NCBI GenBank assembly: GCA_033557465.1
Contig: CM066032.1
Span: 58,874,955 to 58,938,954, forward strand
Reading direction: 5' to 3'
Length of the DNA stretch: 64,000 nucleotides
DNA from: Ichthyophis bannanicus
Taxonomy: Eukaryota > Chordata > Amphibia > Gymnophiona > Ichthyophiidae
The notes below the pieces were generated by a model. It searched no databases. It was not told where the DNA came from and was given only the letters and a program-made list of their open reading frames with translations. Within the stretch, counting starts at the first letter, position 1. Each line of letters begins with the position of its first letter. Positions 10,743 through 21,002 of this stretch are shown one piece after another. The position numbers were made by a program, and so were the translations under genes.

Positions 10743-13186
10743 TAGGTGTCAAACTCTGGCCCGCGGGCCAAATTTGGCCCGTAGTGTAATTATATTTGGC
10801 CCGCGAGGCTATACCAAATGACTACTAGAGCTAGCCCGCCGGTATTATACAGCGCATTCATTCATCGCTAATACTACAAATCCCATAATGCCTTGCTGTT
10901 TTGGCACGTCAATCAGGACAGGTCCCAGAAACGCCCTCTCCTGTGTGACAGAAGTCATAGCGATCTCAAGCTACAACTGTCACTGTGGAACCCCTTCCCA
11001 AAAATGGCAAAAAGAAAGGCAGACAACAGGAACTTTCTGGACAGATGGGAGACAGAATATTTGTTTTACATATGTAAAAGACAGACCTGTTTGTCTGATT
11101 TGTGGAGTCAACGTGGCTATAACTAAGGAAGTATAACATTCGACGACACTATGAAACAAAACACCATGACAAGTACAAGGACCTGGACATGACTCAAAGG
11201 AGCCAGAAAGTGGAGGAGATGAAAAGAAGTTTGGTTACACAACAGAATATGTTCAAAAAGCCACATCACAAAGTGAGGCTGCTGTAAAGGCTAGTTATAT
11301 TGTGGCAGCAGAGATCGCAAAATCAGCCCGGCCCTTTAATGAGGGAGAGTTTGTGAAAAAGTGCATGTTGAAAGTTTGTGACATCGTGTGCCCAGAGAAA
11401 AAGCAAGCCTTTTCAAACGTGAGCCTGAGCAGAAACACAGTAGCTGATCGCACATGTGATCTTGCCACCAATCTGTATGACCAGCTTTTGGAAAAGGGAA
11501 AAGATTTCGTTGCATTCTCCCTTGCTGTGGATGAGAGCAGCGACGCATCTGATACTGCTCAGCTGTCAGTCTTCATCCGTGGAGTGGACTCAAATATGTG
11601 TGTTACGGAGGAGCTATTGGGATTCAAATCAATGCATGGCACAACCACAGGAAAGGAAATTTTTGAGGAGGTTTCCAAATGCGTAACTGAAATAAAGCTG
11701 CCGTGGGATAAACTCGTGGGATTAACGACAGATGGTGCGCCAGCGATGTGCGGTAAAACAAGTGGACTGGTGGGCAGGGTCCGGGAGAAGATGCAGGAAG
11801 AGAACTGTGCAGGTGAACTAACTGTTTATCACTGCATCATACATCAGGAATCATTGTGTGGCAAAGCCCTAAAGATGGAACATGTTATGACCACAGTAAC
11901 ACAAGTAGTTAACTTTATAAGAGCCAAAGGTCTGAATCACCGCCAGTTTAAGTCTTTTCTGGAGGAGTGTGGTTCGGAATACGCAGACGTGCCATATCAC
12001 ACAGAGGTGAGATGGTTAAGCCGAGGAAAAGTACTGAATAGATGTTTTGAGCTGCATGAGGAAATATGTCAGTTTCTGGAAAGCAAAGGGAAGGACACAG
12101 CAGAGCTTCGGGAGAAAAGGTTTCTGTGTGAGCTGGCCTTTCTGTGTGACATCTCGAGCCATCTCGATGCGCTGAACCTGCAGCTTCAGGGCGGGGGCGC
12201 ATCATCACAGACATGTACGCTGCAGTGAGGGCTTTTAAAACTAAACTGTGCCTGTGGGAGAATCAGATGCTGCAAGGAAACCTTGGCCATTTTCCCTGCT
12301 GCCAAACCATGAAAACGCAGTTCTTTACCAACTTGTTCCCATGCGCACAGTTTGCTGAAAAACTCAGTGTACTCGGCGCTGAGTTTAGCCGGCGATTTGC
12401 CGACTTTGATGTCCAGAAATGTAGGTTTGAACTGCTCAGTAATCCCTTTGCAGTTAATGTGGAAAACGCACCAACCAACCTCCAAATGGAGCTAATTGAA
12501 CTCCAGTGTAATGACACGCTGAAGTCAAAGTATGATGCTGTGGGCGCCGCCCAGTTTCCACAGTTCATCCCTGACACAATGCCTCAGCTCCGCACCCAAG
12601 CTGCTCAGATGCTCTCCATGTTCGGCAGCACTTATCTATGTGAGCAACTTTTCTCCTCGATGAAGATGACCAAAACATCTCACAGGAGACGTCTGACTGA
12701 TGAACACCTTCTCTCGATACTGAGGATTTCCTCAGCTCAAAGCCTGAGCCCAGACATTGATGAACTATCATCCAAGAAGAGATGCCAGGTATCTGGCTTG
12801 GGCACATCAGATTAGATCAGTGTGCAGCAAACTGAGCAATAATTAACGTTTTCTTTATGCACTTTTTCTTGCTACTCCAAGACATGGGCTTGAATGGTTG
12901 ATTAATTTTATTATTGTTATTTTATTTTAAAAATTATTATTTATTATTATTTAAATCTTATTTAATAAATGAATGTCATTGATGTTTTTTTTTTATTTGA
13001 AATTGGTTTTTGCATATCTGAACTATTAAGTTATAAATTGTATAGTAATAAGTGTTGCTTCATATTCAATGTTAAAGCAAATCTTGTTTGGGTCCATATT
13101 AAAAGGTTCATTTGTTTAATGCTGGCCCGCGACTTTGTTCAAGTTTTACATTTTGGCCCACTGTGTACTTGAGTTTGACACCCCTG
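10743..13186 (+). mobile_element. hAT DNA transposon, 2444 bp, autonomous type but broken
   Basis: The ends are inverted repeats: TAGGTGTCAAACTC at the left against GAGTTTGACACCCCTG at the right, followed inwards by CGCGGGCCA/TGGCCCGCG words. A perfect 8-bp duplication CTAGTCCA flanks it at 10735-10742 and 13187-13194, as expected for hAT elements. It carries the remains of a transposase of the type that gave rise to the vertebrate GTF2IRD2 C-terminal region and to ZBED-like genes. The left terminus has lost bases relative to the CAGGGGTGTCAAACTC right end. Confidence 0.92.
11004..12815 (+). pseudogene. hAT transposase, GTF2IRD2/ZBED-like (frameshifted)
   Basis: It encodes a cut-and-paste transposase. 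The likely start at 11004 opens MAKRKADNRNFLDRW. A BED-type zinc finger follows, with CLICG at about 11093 and a H-x4-H pair after a +1 shift near 11134. A second shift lies near 11262. The catalytic region is then open from about 11300: SLAVDESSD and [11 protein letters not shown] carry two expected acidic residues, and [11 protein letters not shown] follows. A third shift near 12200 moves into the C-terminal hAT dimerisation region, SMFGSTYLCEQLFSSMK and RRLTDEHLLSILRIS. The length matches full-size family members, so only small indels killed it. Confidence 0.92.
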
Positions 13187-13480
13187 CTAGTCCATCTGCC
13201 ACTTCTCTCTCCTCCTGTCTTCTTCACTTCCTTCCATCTTTGACACTGATTGTTTCCTGTCAGCTTTCTTCCATTTTTCTCTATCAACTCAGATTTCATT
13301 TCTCCTTCTTACCATCCAGTTCTCAATCTTCATCTTTTAACTGCATCTTCCTATGACTGTTCAACCTTTAGCATAGCCCTTTCACTCTCCATCTCTCTTT
13401 TCTTCCCCAGCCATTTATTCCCAGTCTTTAACTCACTCTTTCTTTTGCCTTTACCACCCTCTCTGGGGGTCATCTCGATG

Positions 13481-14395
13481 TGGGAATAGCAGGGTTCGAT
13501 GTCCGACATGGACGTCCAGCCCCCGCTATGCCCTTAGACCCAATGCTAGTAAAAGAGCTCCCCGCATGTACAGCCGAGATGTGCAAGGAGCTTTGGACAG
13601 GGGCAGAAGGGGGCGGACTGAAGGAGGGGCGGAGGCGGGGGGTGCTTGACCCAGATGTGCAGTGCCGATTCCGGTCTCGGCCCTATAAGTCCAGGGCTTC
13701 TGAGGTAGATAAGGGTCTTATTCCACCGTGGAGATGGAATACGTCCCCCCCCCCTGAAGGCATAGGACATCGACGCCAGGACCACGGGACAAGGTGAGCA
13801 GGGGAGGGGGGTTCCTCGCAGCCTAATCCCAGCCCTGGAAGGCCCAACTGGGGGTCGGGCGGTGGGGAATGAGACCCTTGCAGGCAGTGCGGGTGATCGG
13901 AGCTCCTGCATGGAGCCGTGGTGCCATGGCAGTGCGGCTCCATGCCCTCCATCCCTACTGTGCGTCAAGCCTCTACTCACTATCCACTATACGCCCCATC
14001 CCCAGTCTAGCATGTGCCTTTCTTCCCCCTATGACCCCTACCCTATGTCCATCCTCTGCTATCCACTCCTGCATCCCATGTCCATATGCTCACCATCCCC
14101 TATGCTGCCAGCCAATGTCCAATATCTGCCTCCAAGCCCCTATGGCTCCTACTCCATGCCCGGCATTGCTCTCTGCCCTTCTACTTCCCCACCCTATATT
14201 CCCTATCTGCCCTCCTTATGCCCACCCTTGTCCAGCTTCTACTCTGAACCACATGTCCAACATCTGCCCTCTATTCCTCTACCCCACCTTGTATCCACCA
14301 TGTGCCCTCTATCCTCTTATGTTCCCCACCATGTGCCAGTTGTCTACCCCTCTACTACAGTATATGTCCAGCATCTGTCCTCCACCCCCTGCCGG
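13481..14395. other. GC-rich, then C/T-rich unassigned DNA before the minisatellite
   Basis: 13480-13870 is GC-rich with CpG and runs of C or G. 13900-14395 is C/T-rich with loosely repeated CCATGTCC, CATCTGCC and TATCC words that look like a degenerate forerunner of the 41-bp minisatellite. Open frames exist only because stops are rare in such sequence. No gene supported. Confidence 0.5.
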
Positions 14396-16885
14396 AGTCC
14401 TGCATCTCCATCCAGCCATTCCCCCATCCCCTTATAGCCATTCCTCCCGTCCCCTTTCATGCCTTGCATCCCTTCCAGCCATGCCCCCATCCCCCTTCAT
14501 GTCTTGTATCCCTTCCAGCCATTCCCCCATCCGTCTTTGTGTCCTGCATCTCCGTCCAGCCATTCCCCCATCCGTCTTTGTGTCCTGCATCTCCATCCAG
14601 CCATTCCCCAATCCGTCTTTGTGTCCTGCATCTCCGTCCAGCCATTCCCCCATCCGTCTTTGTGTCCTGCATCTCCATCCAGCCATTCCCCAATCCGTCT
14701 TTGTGTCCTGCATCTCCGTCCAGCCATTCCCCCATCCGTCTTTGTGTCCTGCATCTCCGTCCCCCATACCCTTATAGCCATTCCTCCCATCCCCCTTCAT
14801 GTCTTGCATCCCTTCCAGCCATTCCCCCATCCGTCTTTGTGTCCTGCATCTCTGTCCCCCATCCCCTTATAGCCATTCCTCCCATCCCCCTTCATGTCTT
14901 GCATCCCTTCCAGCCATTCCCCCATCCGTCTTTGTGTCCTGCATCTCCGTCCAGCCATTCCCCCATCCGTCTTTGTGTCCTGCATCTCCGTCCAGCCATT
15001 CCCCCATCCGTCTTTGTGTCCTGCATCTCTGTCCCCCATCCCCTTATAGCCATTCCTCCCATCCCCCTTCATGTCTTGCATCCCTTCCAGCCATTCCCCC
15101 ATCCGTCTTTGTGTCCTGCATCTCCGTCCAGCCATTCCTCCATCCGTCTTTGTGTCCTGCATCTCCGTCCCGCCATTCCCCCATCCGTCTTTGTGTCCTG
15201 CATCTCCATCCAGCCATTCCCCCATCCGTCTTTGTGTCCTGCATCTCCGTCCCCCATCCCCTTATAGCCATTCCTCCCATCCCCCTTCATGTCTTGCATC
15301 CCTTCCAGCCATTCCCCCATCCGTCTTTGTGTCCTGCATCTCTGTCCCCCATCCCCTTATAGCCATTCCTCCCAACCCCCTTCATGTCTTGCATCCCTTC
15401 CAGCCATTCCCCCATCCGTCTTTGTGTCCTGCATCTCCGTCCAGCCATTCCCCCATCCGTCTTTGTGTCCTGCATCTCCGTCCAGCCATTCCCCCATCCA
15501 TCTTTGTGTCCTGCATCTCCGTCCTGCCATTCCCCCATCCGTCTTTGTGTCCTGCATCTCCATCCAGCCATTCCCCCATCCGTCTTTGTGTCCTGCATCT
15601 CCGTCCCCCATACCCTTATAGCCATTCCTCCCATCCCCCTTCATGTCTTGCATCCCTTCCAGCCATTCCCCCATCCGTCTTTGTGTCCTGCATCTCTGTC
15701 CAGCCATTCCCCCATCCATCTTTGTGTTCTGTATCTCCATCCAGCCATTCCCCCATCCATCTTTGTGTCCTGCATCTCCGTCCCCCATCCCCTTATAGCC
15801 ATTCCTCCCATCCCCCTTCATGTCTTGCATCCCTTCCAGCCATTCCCCCATCCGTCTTTGTGTCCTGCATCTCCGTCCAGCCATTCCCCCATCTGTCTTT
15901 GTGTCCTGCATCTCTGTCCCCCATCCCCTTATAGCCATTCCTCCCATCCCCCTTCATGTCTTGCATCCCTTCCAGCCATTCCCCCATCTGTCTTTGTGTC
16001 CTGCATCTCCGTCCCCCATCCCCTTATAGCCATTCCTCCCATCCCCCTTCATGTCTTGCATCCCTTCCAGCCATTCCCCCATCCGTCTTTGTGTCCTGCA
16101 TCTCCGTCCAGCCATTCCCCCATCCGTCTTTGTGTCCTGCATCTCCGTCCAGCCATTCCCCCATCCGTCTTTGTGTCCTGCATCTCTGTCCCCCATCCCC
16201 TCATAGCCATTCCTCCCATCCCCCTTCATGTCTTGCATCCCTTCCAGCCATTCCCCCATCCGTCTTTGTGTCCTGCATCTCCGTCCAGCCATTCCCCCAT
16301 CCGTCTTTGTGTCTTGCATCTCCGTCCAGCCATTCCTCCATCCGTCTTTGTGTCCTGCATCTCTGTCCCACCATTCCCCCATCCGTCTTTGTGTCCTGCA
16401 TCTCCATCCAGCCATTCCCCCATCCGTCTTTGTGTCCTGCATCTCCGTCCCCCATCCCCTTATAGCCATTCCTCCCATCCCCCTTCATGTCTTGCATCCC
16501 TTCCAGCCATTCCCCCATCCGTCTTTGTGTCCTGTATCTCTGTCCCCCATCCCCTTATAGCCATTCCTCCCATCCCCCTTCATGTCTTGCATCCCTTCCA
16601 GCCATTCCCCCATCCGTCTTTGTGTCCTGCATCTCCGTCCAGCCATTCCCCCATCCGTCTTTGTGTCCTGCATCTCCGTCCCGCCATTCCCCCATCCGTC
16701 TTTGTGTCCTGCATCTCCGTCTCCATCCCCTTATAGCCATTCCCCCATCCGTCTTTGTGTCCTGCATCTCCGTCCAGCCATTCCCCCATCCGTCTTTGTG
16801 TCCTGCATCTCCGTCCCCCATCCCCTTATAGCCATTCCCCCATCCGTCTTTGTGTCCTGCATCTCCGTCCCCCATCCCCTTATAG
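14396..16885. repeat. 41-bp minisatellite array, main block
   Basis: The unit contains CCAGCCATTCCCCCATCCG, then TCTTTGTGTCCTGCATCTCC. The period is 41 bp, so all three frames stay open and overlapping open frames appear on both strands. A longer variant containing CCTTATAGCCATTCCTCCCA and TTCATGTCTTGCATCCCTT recurs every few units, giving a higher-order pattern. Units differ by single bases such as CCGTCC/CCATCC/CTGTCC. The array continues after the hAT insertion at 18936-19010. Confidence 0.93.
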
Positions 16886-18935
16886 CACTGTTCCCTCTAA
16901 GCTGTGCGTGTGTGCGCGCACACACACCTCGCCGAGTGAGCGCACACAACTTTTCAAGGAGCGCACAAAAATTACTGATTTCATACCTTGGGTTTTTTAA
17001 GGCCGCGGCTGCACCACCGATCTACTGCCATTCTGCGAATCTCTCCTGTCTGCACTGAGTCCCCTGCCCTCACTCCTCTCACATGTGACCGGACGATTGA
17101 CGAATCATGGCAGGCTAGAGGGAAATAAAAGGGAGGGGCAGCCAGCAAGCCAGCCTCTTTCTGCTCTTGTGCCTGCTTGCCTGCCAGCGACGCACCTCCT
17201 TGGATCCCTCCCTCAGCCAGCCTTCAGTGCCACGTGCTGCCTTGGATGCGAGAGCAACACACCGGTGCATCGGGAGTCGGGACACGGATGTTTTAGGTAG
17301 TGCTTCCTTCTTTGCTTAGTTATAGCTTATTTTATTTAATTTAATTTTTTACATTTGCCTTTTGGGCGGGAAGGGGACCGCGCATCAGAGGCGTAGCATG
17401 GGGGGTGCAGGGGGGGCCGGCCGCACCGGGCGCAACATGGGGGGGGGCGCGCTCGCACTCAGTGACCCTCCGCTTTTTCCTGCCTAGTGGGATCAGGGAC
17501 TCAGAGCAATAACCTACCTCCTAAGCTGCAGCCCGAACCGCCACCGTCTCTGGGAAGGAAGTGGAGCAGTGAAAGTGAAAGCGGTGCGCTCCCTCCTGAC
17601 TCCTCCCTCGGGAGGGGAGACGTCTCCAGATCCTGCACATTAATGCTCAGAGGCACAAGCTAGGAGGGTGTCGGGACTTATAACGGCGCTAGAGCCGGAT
17701 CGGGCGAGCCCGAGCTCTGTTGTAAGATTCCGGAGACCCAGGTGCGTGCTCATTTTCCCCTATCTGCTGGATTTTGCGCTTTATGACCTTTCCTCTTCAT
17801 GCGTGTTTTGTCACGGGCGATCCGTCCCTCGTGGGTGAGTAGTCCTGCAAAATCAGCTATGTAAAGGATCGCGTCTGCATGCTCTACTTTTCACTTCCCT
17901 CTGGCTCTGCAAACTGTTCTATACCTACACGTGATTGCTCTTTTTTTTGTGCTAATGCGTTTTGTGTCTAACGTTTGTATACAGTACTTACTTAGTTTAA
18001 AAGGTGAGCAGCTTATTACGGTCATATTTTATTTAAAAAAAAAAACCCTCACAACTTTCTTTTACAAATGCAAGGGTCTTTATCTAGTTTTAATATATTT
18101 ATATAGTGGGGGTCGAACTCCCGTCACAGAAAGATGCATGCAGGTAGGTTTGGTATCCAGGGCATCCACAGAGAACTGTAAGATTTGCATATACTTCCCT
18201 CAGTTCAAGGTTCATTTACAGTGTTATCTGAAAACCTTCACATTCTGGTGTATTTTTTTTTCAAACTCTGCTGTCCAAAAAAAAAATTACAAGTCATTTA
18301 ATTTGTTATTTATGCACCACACTCCCAGTTGCAAAGGCTGTTCAGTATGGTGTAAGTTCAAGAATAAAACATAAAAAAGACTTCACCAAACACCTCTCCT
18401 CCCCCACCCCACCACCTAAAGATCAGAGGTAAGAACGCAACAATTCTACACCATCCCTTCAGTATAAATAACACATTGTAATAAAGGAGCCCCCTTTACC
18501 ACCAGTCTAGTCCTAACCAGTCCCCAAAAAGAAACTAGTAAACTTTCAGCATTCCATTAGATACAGCCAGGTCTTTAATTCCTTCCTAAAACTCATCAGA
18601 TCCAGATCTAGCTCCAGTGCCAGCCTAACCTTCAAGGGCAAACTATTTCACTGCTTGGGCCCATCACCGAAAAGGCATGATCACTCATCTTAAGTGCTGG
18701 CTGTGCGAATTGTAATTACTAGAAATTTTCTGCTTCATTTAGTAATCGTCTATTTTCATTTAATTTGATTAACATCAATGTGGTGTACATACTGTATTCT
18801 AATGTGTAGTCAAATTTTAAAGTATATAACTCCAAGTGTCGTTATGTAGCGCACAAAAAATTTAACCTTCCTTCAAAAGCCGCACAGCTGAAATTTTATG
18901 CGCACACAGCCTACAGAAAATTAGAGGGAACATTG
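16886..18935. mobile_element. Non-autonomous hAT element (2050 bp) inside the minisatellite
   Basis: The ends are CACTGTTCCCTCTAAGC and, inverted at the right, CAATGTTCCCTCTAATT, both followed by TGTGCG-like words. A perfect 8-bp duplication CCTTATAG, itself part of the minisatellite unit, flanks it at 16878-16885 and 18936-18943. No transposase is visible. The inside is GC-rich to about 17750 and AT-richer after, and includes a LINE 3' fragment at about 18430-18700. Confidence 0.9.
18430..18700 (-). repeat. L2-like LINE C-terminal fragment
   Basis: Minus-strand reading gives NSLPLKVRLALELD followed by SFRKELKTWLY, the pattern that closes L2-type ORF2 proteins. Only the last tens of residues and some 3' UTR remain. 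It lies within the non-autonomous hAT and may have been captured by it. Confidence 0.5.
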
Positions 18936-19010
18936 CCTTATAGCCATTCCCCCATCCGTCTTTGTGTCCTGCATCCCCTTCCAGCCATTCCTCTCGCCCT
19001 CACCACCACT
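18936..19010. repeat. Minisatellite, resumed after the hAT insertion
   Basis: It starts in the CCTTATAG target copy and gives one and a half 41-bp-type units (CATTCCCCCATCCGTC, TTTGTGTCCTGCATCCCC) before decaying. It proves that the array once continued past 16885. Confidence 0.9.
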
Positions 19011-19030
19011 TAGCCACTTTACTTATGTAT

Positions 19031-19226
19031 GCAGCAGTGGCAGGCCTCAGATTTGAAACACTTCTTAAAGAAGAAACCACGGGTCTTTGCAACTCCATAT
19101 ATGGAAGGACTGCAAATGCATCATGTCAGAGATGGTGACATTTGCAACACTTCCAAGCGTGGAGTCGCAAAAACTGACATTTGTTTTTGTGGAGTGTTTC
19201 AAACCTGAGACCCACTGCCACTGCAG
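19031..19226. mobile_element. Small element with about 30-bp inverted repeats
   Basis: The left GCAGTGGCAGGCCTCAGATT and following TGAAACACTT are mirrored at 19193-19226 by AGTGTTTCAAACCTGAG and CCCACTGCCACTGC. The span is about 190 bp, with no coding. The CAGTGG-type end is compatible with a hAT MITE, but no clear 8-bp duplication is seen. Confidence 0.55.
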
Positions 19227-19249
19227 ACATAGGAAAAGTGGTGATGGCA

Positions 19250-19330
19250 GTATGGAGTGAGAGAATGGCTGCAATGGATGCAGGACACAAAGGGGGATGG
19301 GAGTAATGGATGGATGGAAGGGGGATATAG
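19250..19330. repeat. Inverted remnant of the 41-bp minisatellite unit
   Basis: GCAGGACACAAAGGGGGATG and neighbouring GGATGG words are the reverse complement of the minisatellite unit to the left. One or two decayed units lie in opposite orientation, beyond the small element at 19031-19226. Confidence 0.6.
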
Positions 19331-19484
19331 GAATGGGAACAATTGCTGGTCAGCAGAAAAATGGCCCTTTATTGGTCATTTTTACTGTTCTACTGGCCAC
19401 TGGCCTCCTGATTGTAAAACTGGCTGGGCTGGCCTAAAGCTGGTCGGTTGGCAACCCTACCCAGTTCTACACTCAGGCAAGCTT

Positions 19485-19770
19485 TTTTTTTATGCTGTGC
19501 TCTTTAGATCAGTGTGGTTTACATGTACACTAACAGGTACTTTTTTTATTCCCTTGTCTCTGAAGGGCTCACAATCTAGGTGTACCTGAGGCAATGGAGG
19601 GTTAAGTGGCTTGCCCAAGGCCACAGGGAGTGACCATGGGGCTAGAGACCCTAGTCCCTCTGGCCTGAGGTTGCTTGTCCCCATGTGGGAATTGAGCTCC
19701 CAGCCTTCTGGCCTGAGGTAACCTGTCCCAACCACTGAGCCACTCCTCCCTCCTGTTCCTATTCCTTTCT
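19485..19770 (-). repeat. tRNA-derived SINE relative, minus strand, decayed
   Basis: It contains GTTAAGTGGCTTGCCCAAGG and AGAGACCCTAGTCCCTCTGG, with GCCTGAGG words, and ends in the tRNA-like head (ACCACTGAGCCACTCCTCC on the plus strand). It is the reverse of the order in 21604-21899. A tandem GGCCTGAGGT-containing stretch is repeated twice inside it. Confidence 0.65.
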
Positions 19771-20431
19771 GCTTGTTTAAATAGAACATGATTCCTGAAT
19801 GTCTGTCTTGAATAGGAGAATTTTGCTGGACAGCAGATTTCTAAAAGCAATTACTGCCCAAAGTTTGGAAAATCGATATGATAGCAACTTTTCTGAACAG
19901 ACTCAGGGCCTTTGAGTATGAAGGCACTACATATGAGCTCCCCCATCTGAGATGGAGATATCTGCTGGGGAATTTTGAAATATACTCTGCAGGTCAAATT
20001 TGTGTGGATGAACCACCAAGATAGGGAATGTCTTAGCTGACCTGTGACATAGATGTGACTAAGTGGCCCTATTCCACTAAAACCTAAGGGCCCGATATTG
20101 AGTCAGCCACATTTTAAAAGGGCTATGCACCTTGTTAGCGCATAGCCCTCCCTGCCGACCTCTAACCTGGAAATTCAATGCCACAGTGATGGCATTGAAT
20201 ATCCGGTGATCACTGCAGACAGAGGAAGTCGCTGAGGCTAACTGGGCAGCAGCAATATTGCATACTGCCCGGTTAGCTCCTGCGCCTTAAAGATAGGCAA
20301 GGGTTTTCCTCGCCTATCTTTTAGGTGCAGGTCGCTAATTGAGCAGCATGCAATATTACCGCTGCCCAGTTAGCGACAGTCTCTGTCTCCGCTCCGCCCC
20401 AGAAAGAGTAGTTACTCACTTATAACAGGTG

Positions 20432-20590
20432 ATCTCTGGGAACAGCAGGAATTTAGTCTTCACATATAGGTATCGTCAGCACCGATGGAGCCCGCGCGGG
20501 AACGCTCCCCAGCATCCGATAGGAACGCTTTTGGGAGCATCCCTCAGCACATGCGCACTGCCTTTCCAACTGTCCCTCTTCAGTTAAGTT
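20432..20590. repeat. DIRS left inverted terminal repeat
   Basis: It contains GTCTTCACATATAGGTATCG, CGGGAACGCTCCCCAGC and CACATGCGCACTGCC, all mirrored at 26214-26373 with only scattered mismatches. The inverse of its outer 50 bases returns again at about 20666-20725. Confidence 0.9.
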
Positions 20591-20665
20591 TGTAGCTGAG
20601 TGAAAGGATAGAGGGAGAGAGGAAAGAGACAGAGAGAGAGAGACAACTCCTAGGGGAGGTGGGTG

Positions 20666-20760
20666 GGTTGTGAAGACTAAATTCCTGCTGTTCCCGGAGA
20701 TCACCTGTTACAGGTGAGTAACTATGCTATCTCCAGGAATAAGCAGGAATGTAGTCTTCA
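20666..20760. repeat. Internal inverted copy of the DIRS end
   Basis: TGTGAAGACTAAATTCCTGC and GAGATCACCTGTTACAGG are the reverse complement of 20412-20462. They are followed at about 20728-20762 by a further copy in the original direction (ATCTCCAGGAATAAGCAGG). Such internal copies of terminal sequence correspond to the internal complementary region used to circularise DIRS cDNA. The second DIRS has the same arrangement at 27970-28020 and 28205-28260. Confidence 0.75.
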
Positions 20761-21002
20761 CATAGGGGACTCCCTAGCTGAAGATGCCAGGGAGATGGCC
20801 CCAGGAAGCTGCCACCTTTAGTGAGGTGGGTCATGCTTCCTCCCATGGATCTCTGGCATCCTACCAGGGTTTGTGGGTAGGAGTTGAATTACGTCTGAAA
20901 GAGATGTTGAAGAACAGCCTGACCAAAGAAGGCATCCTGACGGGAGGCTTTATCTAGGCAGTAGTGGGCTGTGAAGGTATGCACCGAAGCCCAGGTGGCT
21001 GC

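Larger units (their letters stand above)
10620..13480 (+). repeat. Pyrimidine-rich dispersed repeat, copy 1, split by the hAT element
   Basis: It begins with AAAATACAATTTTCTACC (about 10630) and continues as a C/T-rich strand with TTCTTC, CTCTCTCC and CCATC words up to 10742, then resumes at 13187 and runs to about 13480. The start resembles 47735-47800 (+) and the inverse of about 60360-60580, so this is a dispersed family. It has no coding capacity. The two halves join cleanly once the hAT element and one target copy are removed. Confidence 0.6.

Noticed and set aside
13480..13980. CpG-island promoter for a host gene
   Set aside because: The stretch is GC-rich, but no exon, TATA or downstream reading frame supports a promoter.
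14302..16831. Long Pro/Ser/Cys-rich and Met/Asp/Gly-rich open frames on both strands (up to about 450 codons)
   Set aside because: They are all translations of the 41-bp minisatellite, which has no stops in any frame. There is no unique sequence, start context or domain.
14396..16885. Possible CRISPR array
   Set aside because: Units are directly adjacent with no unique spacers, and the context is a vertebrate genome.
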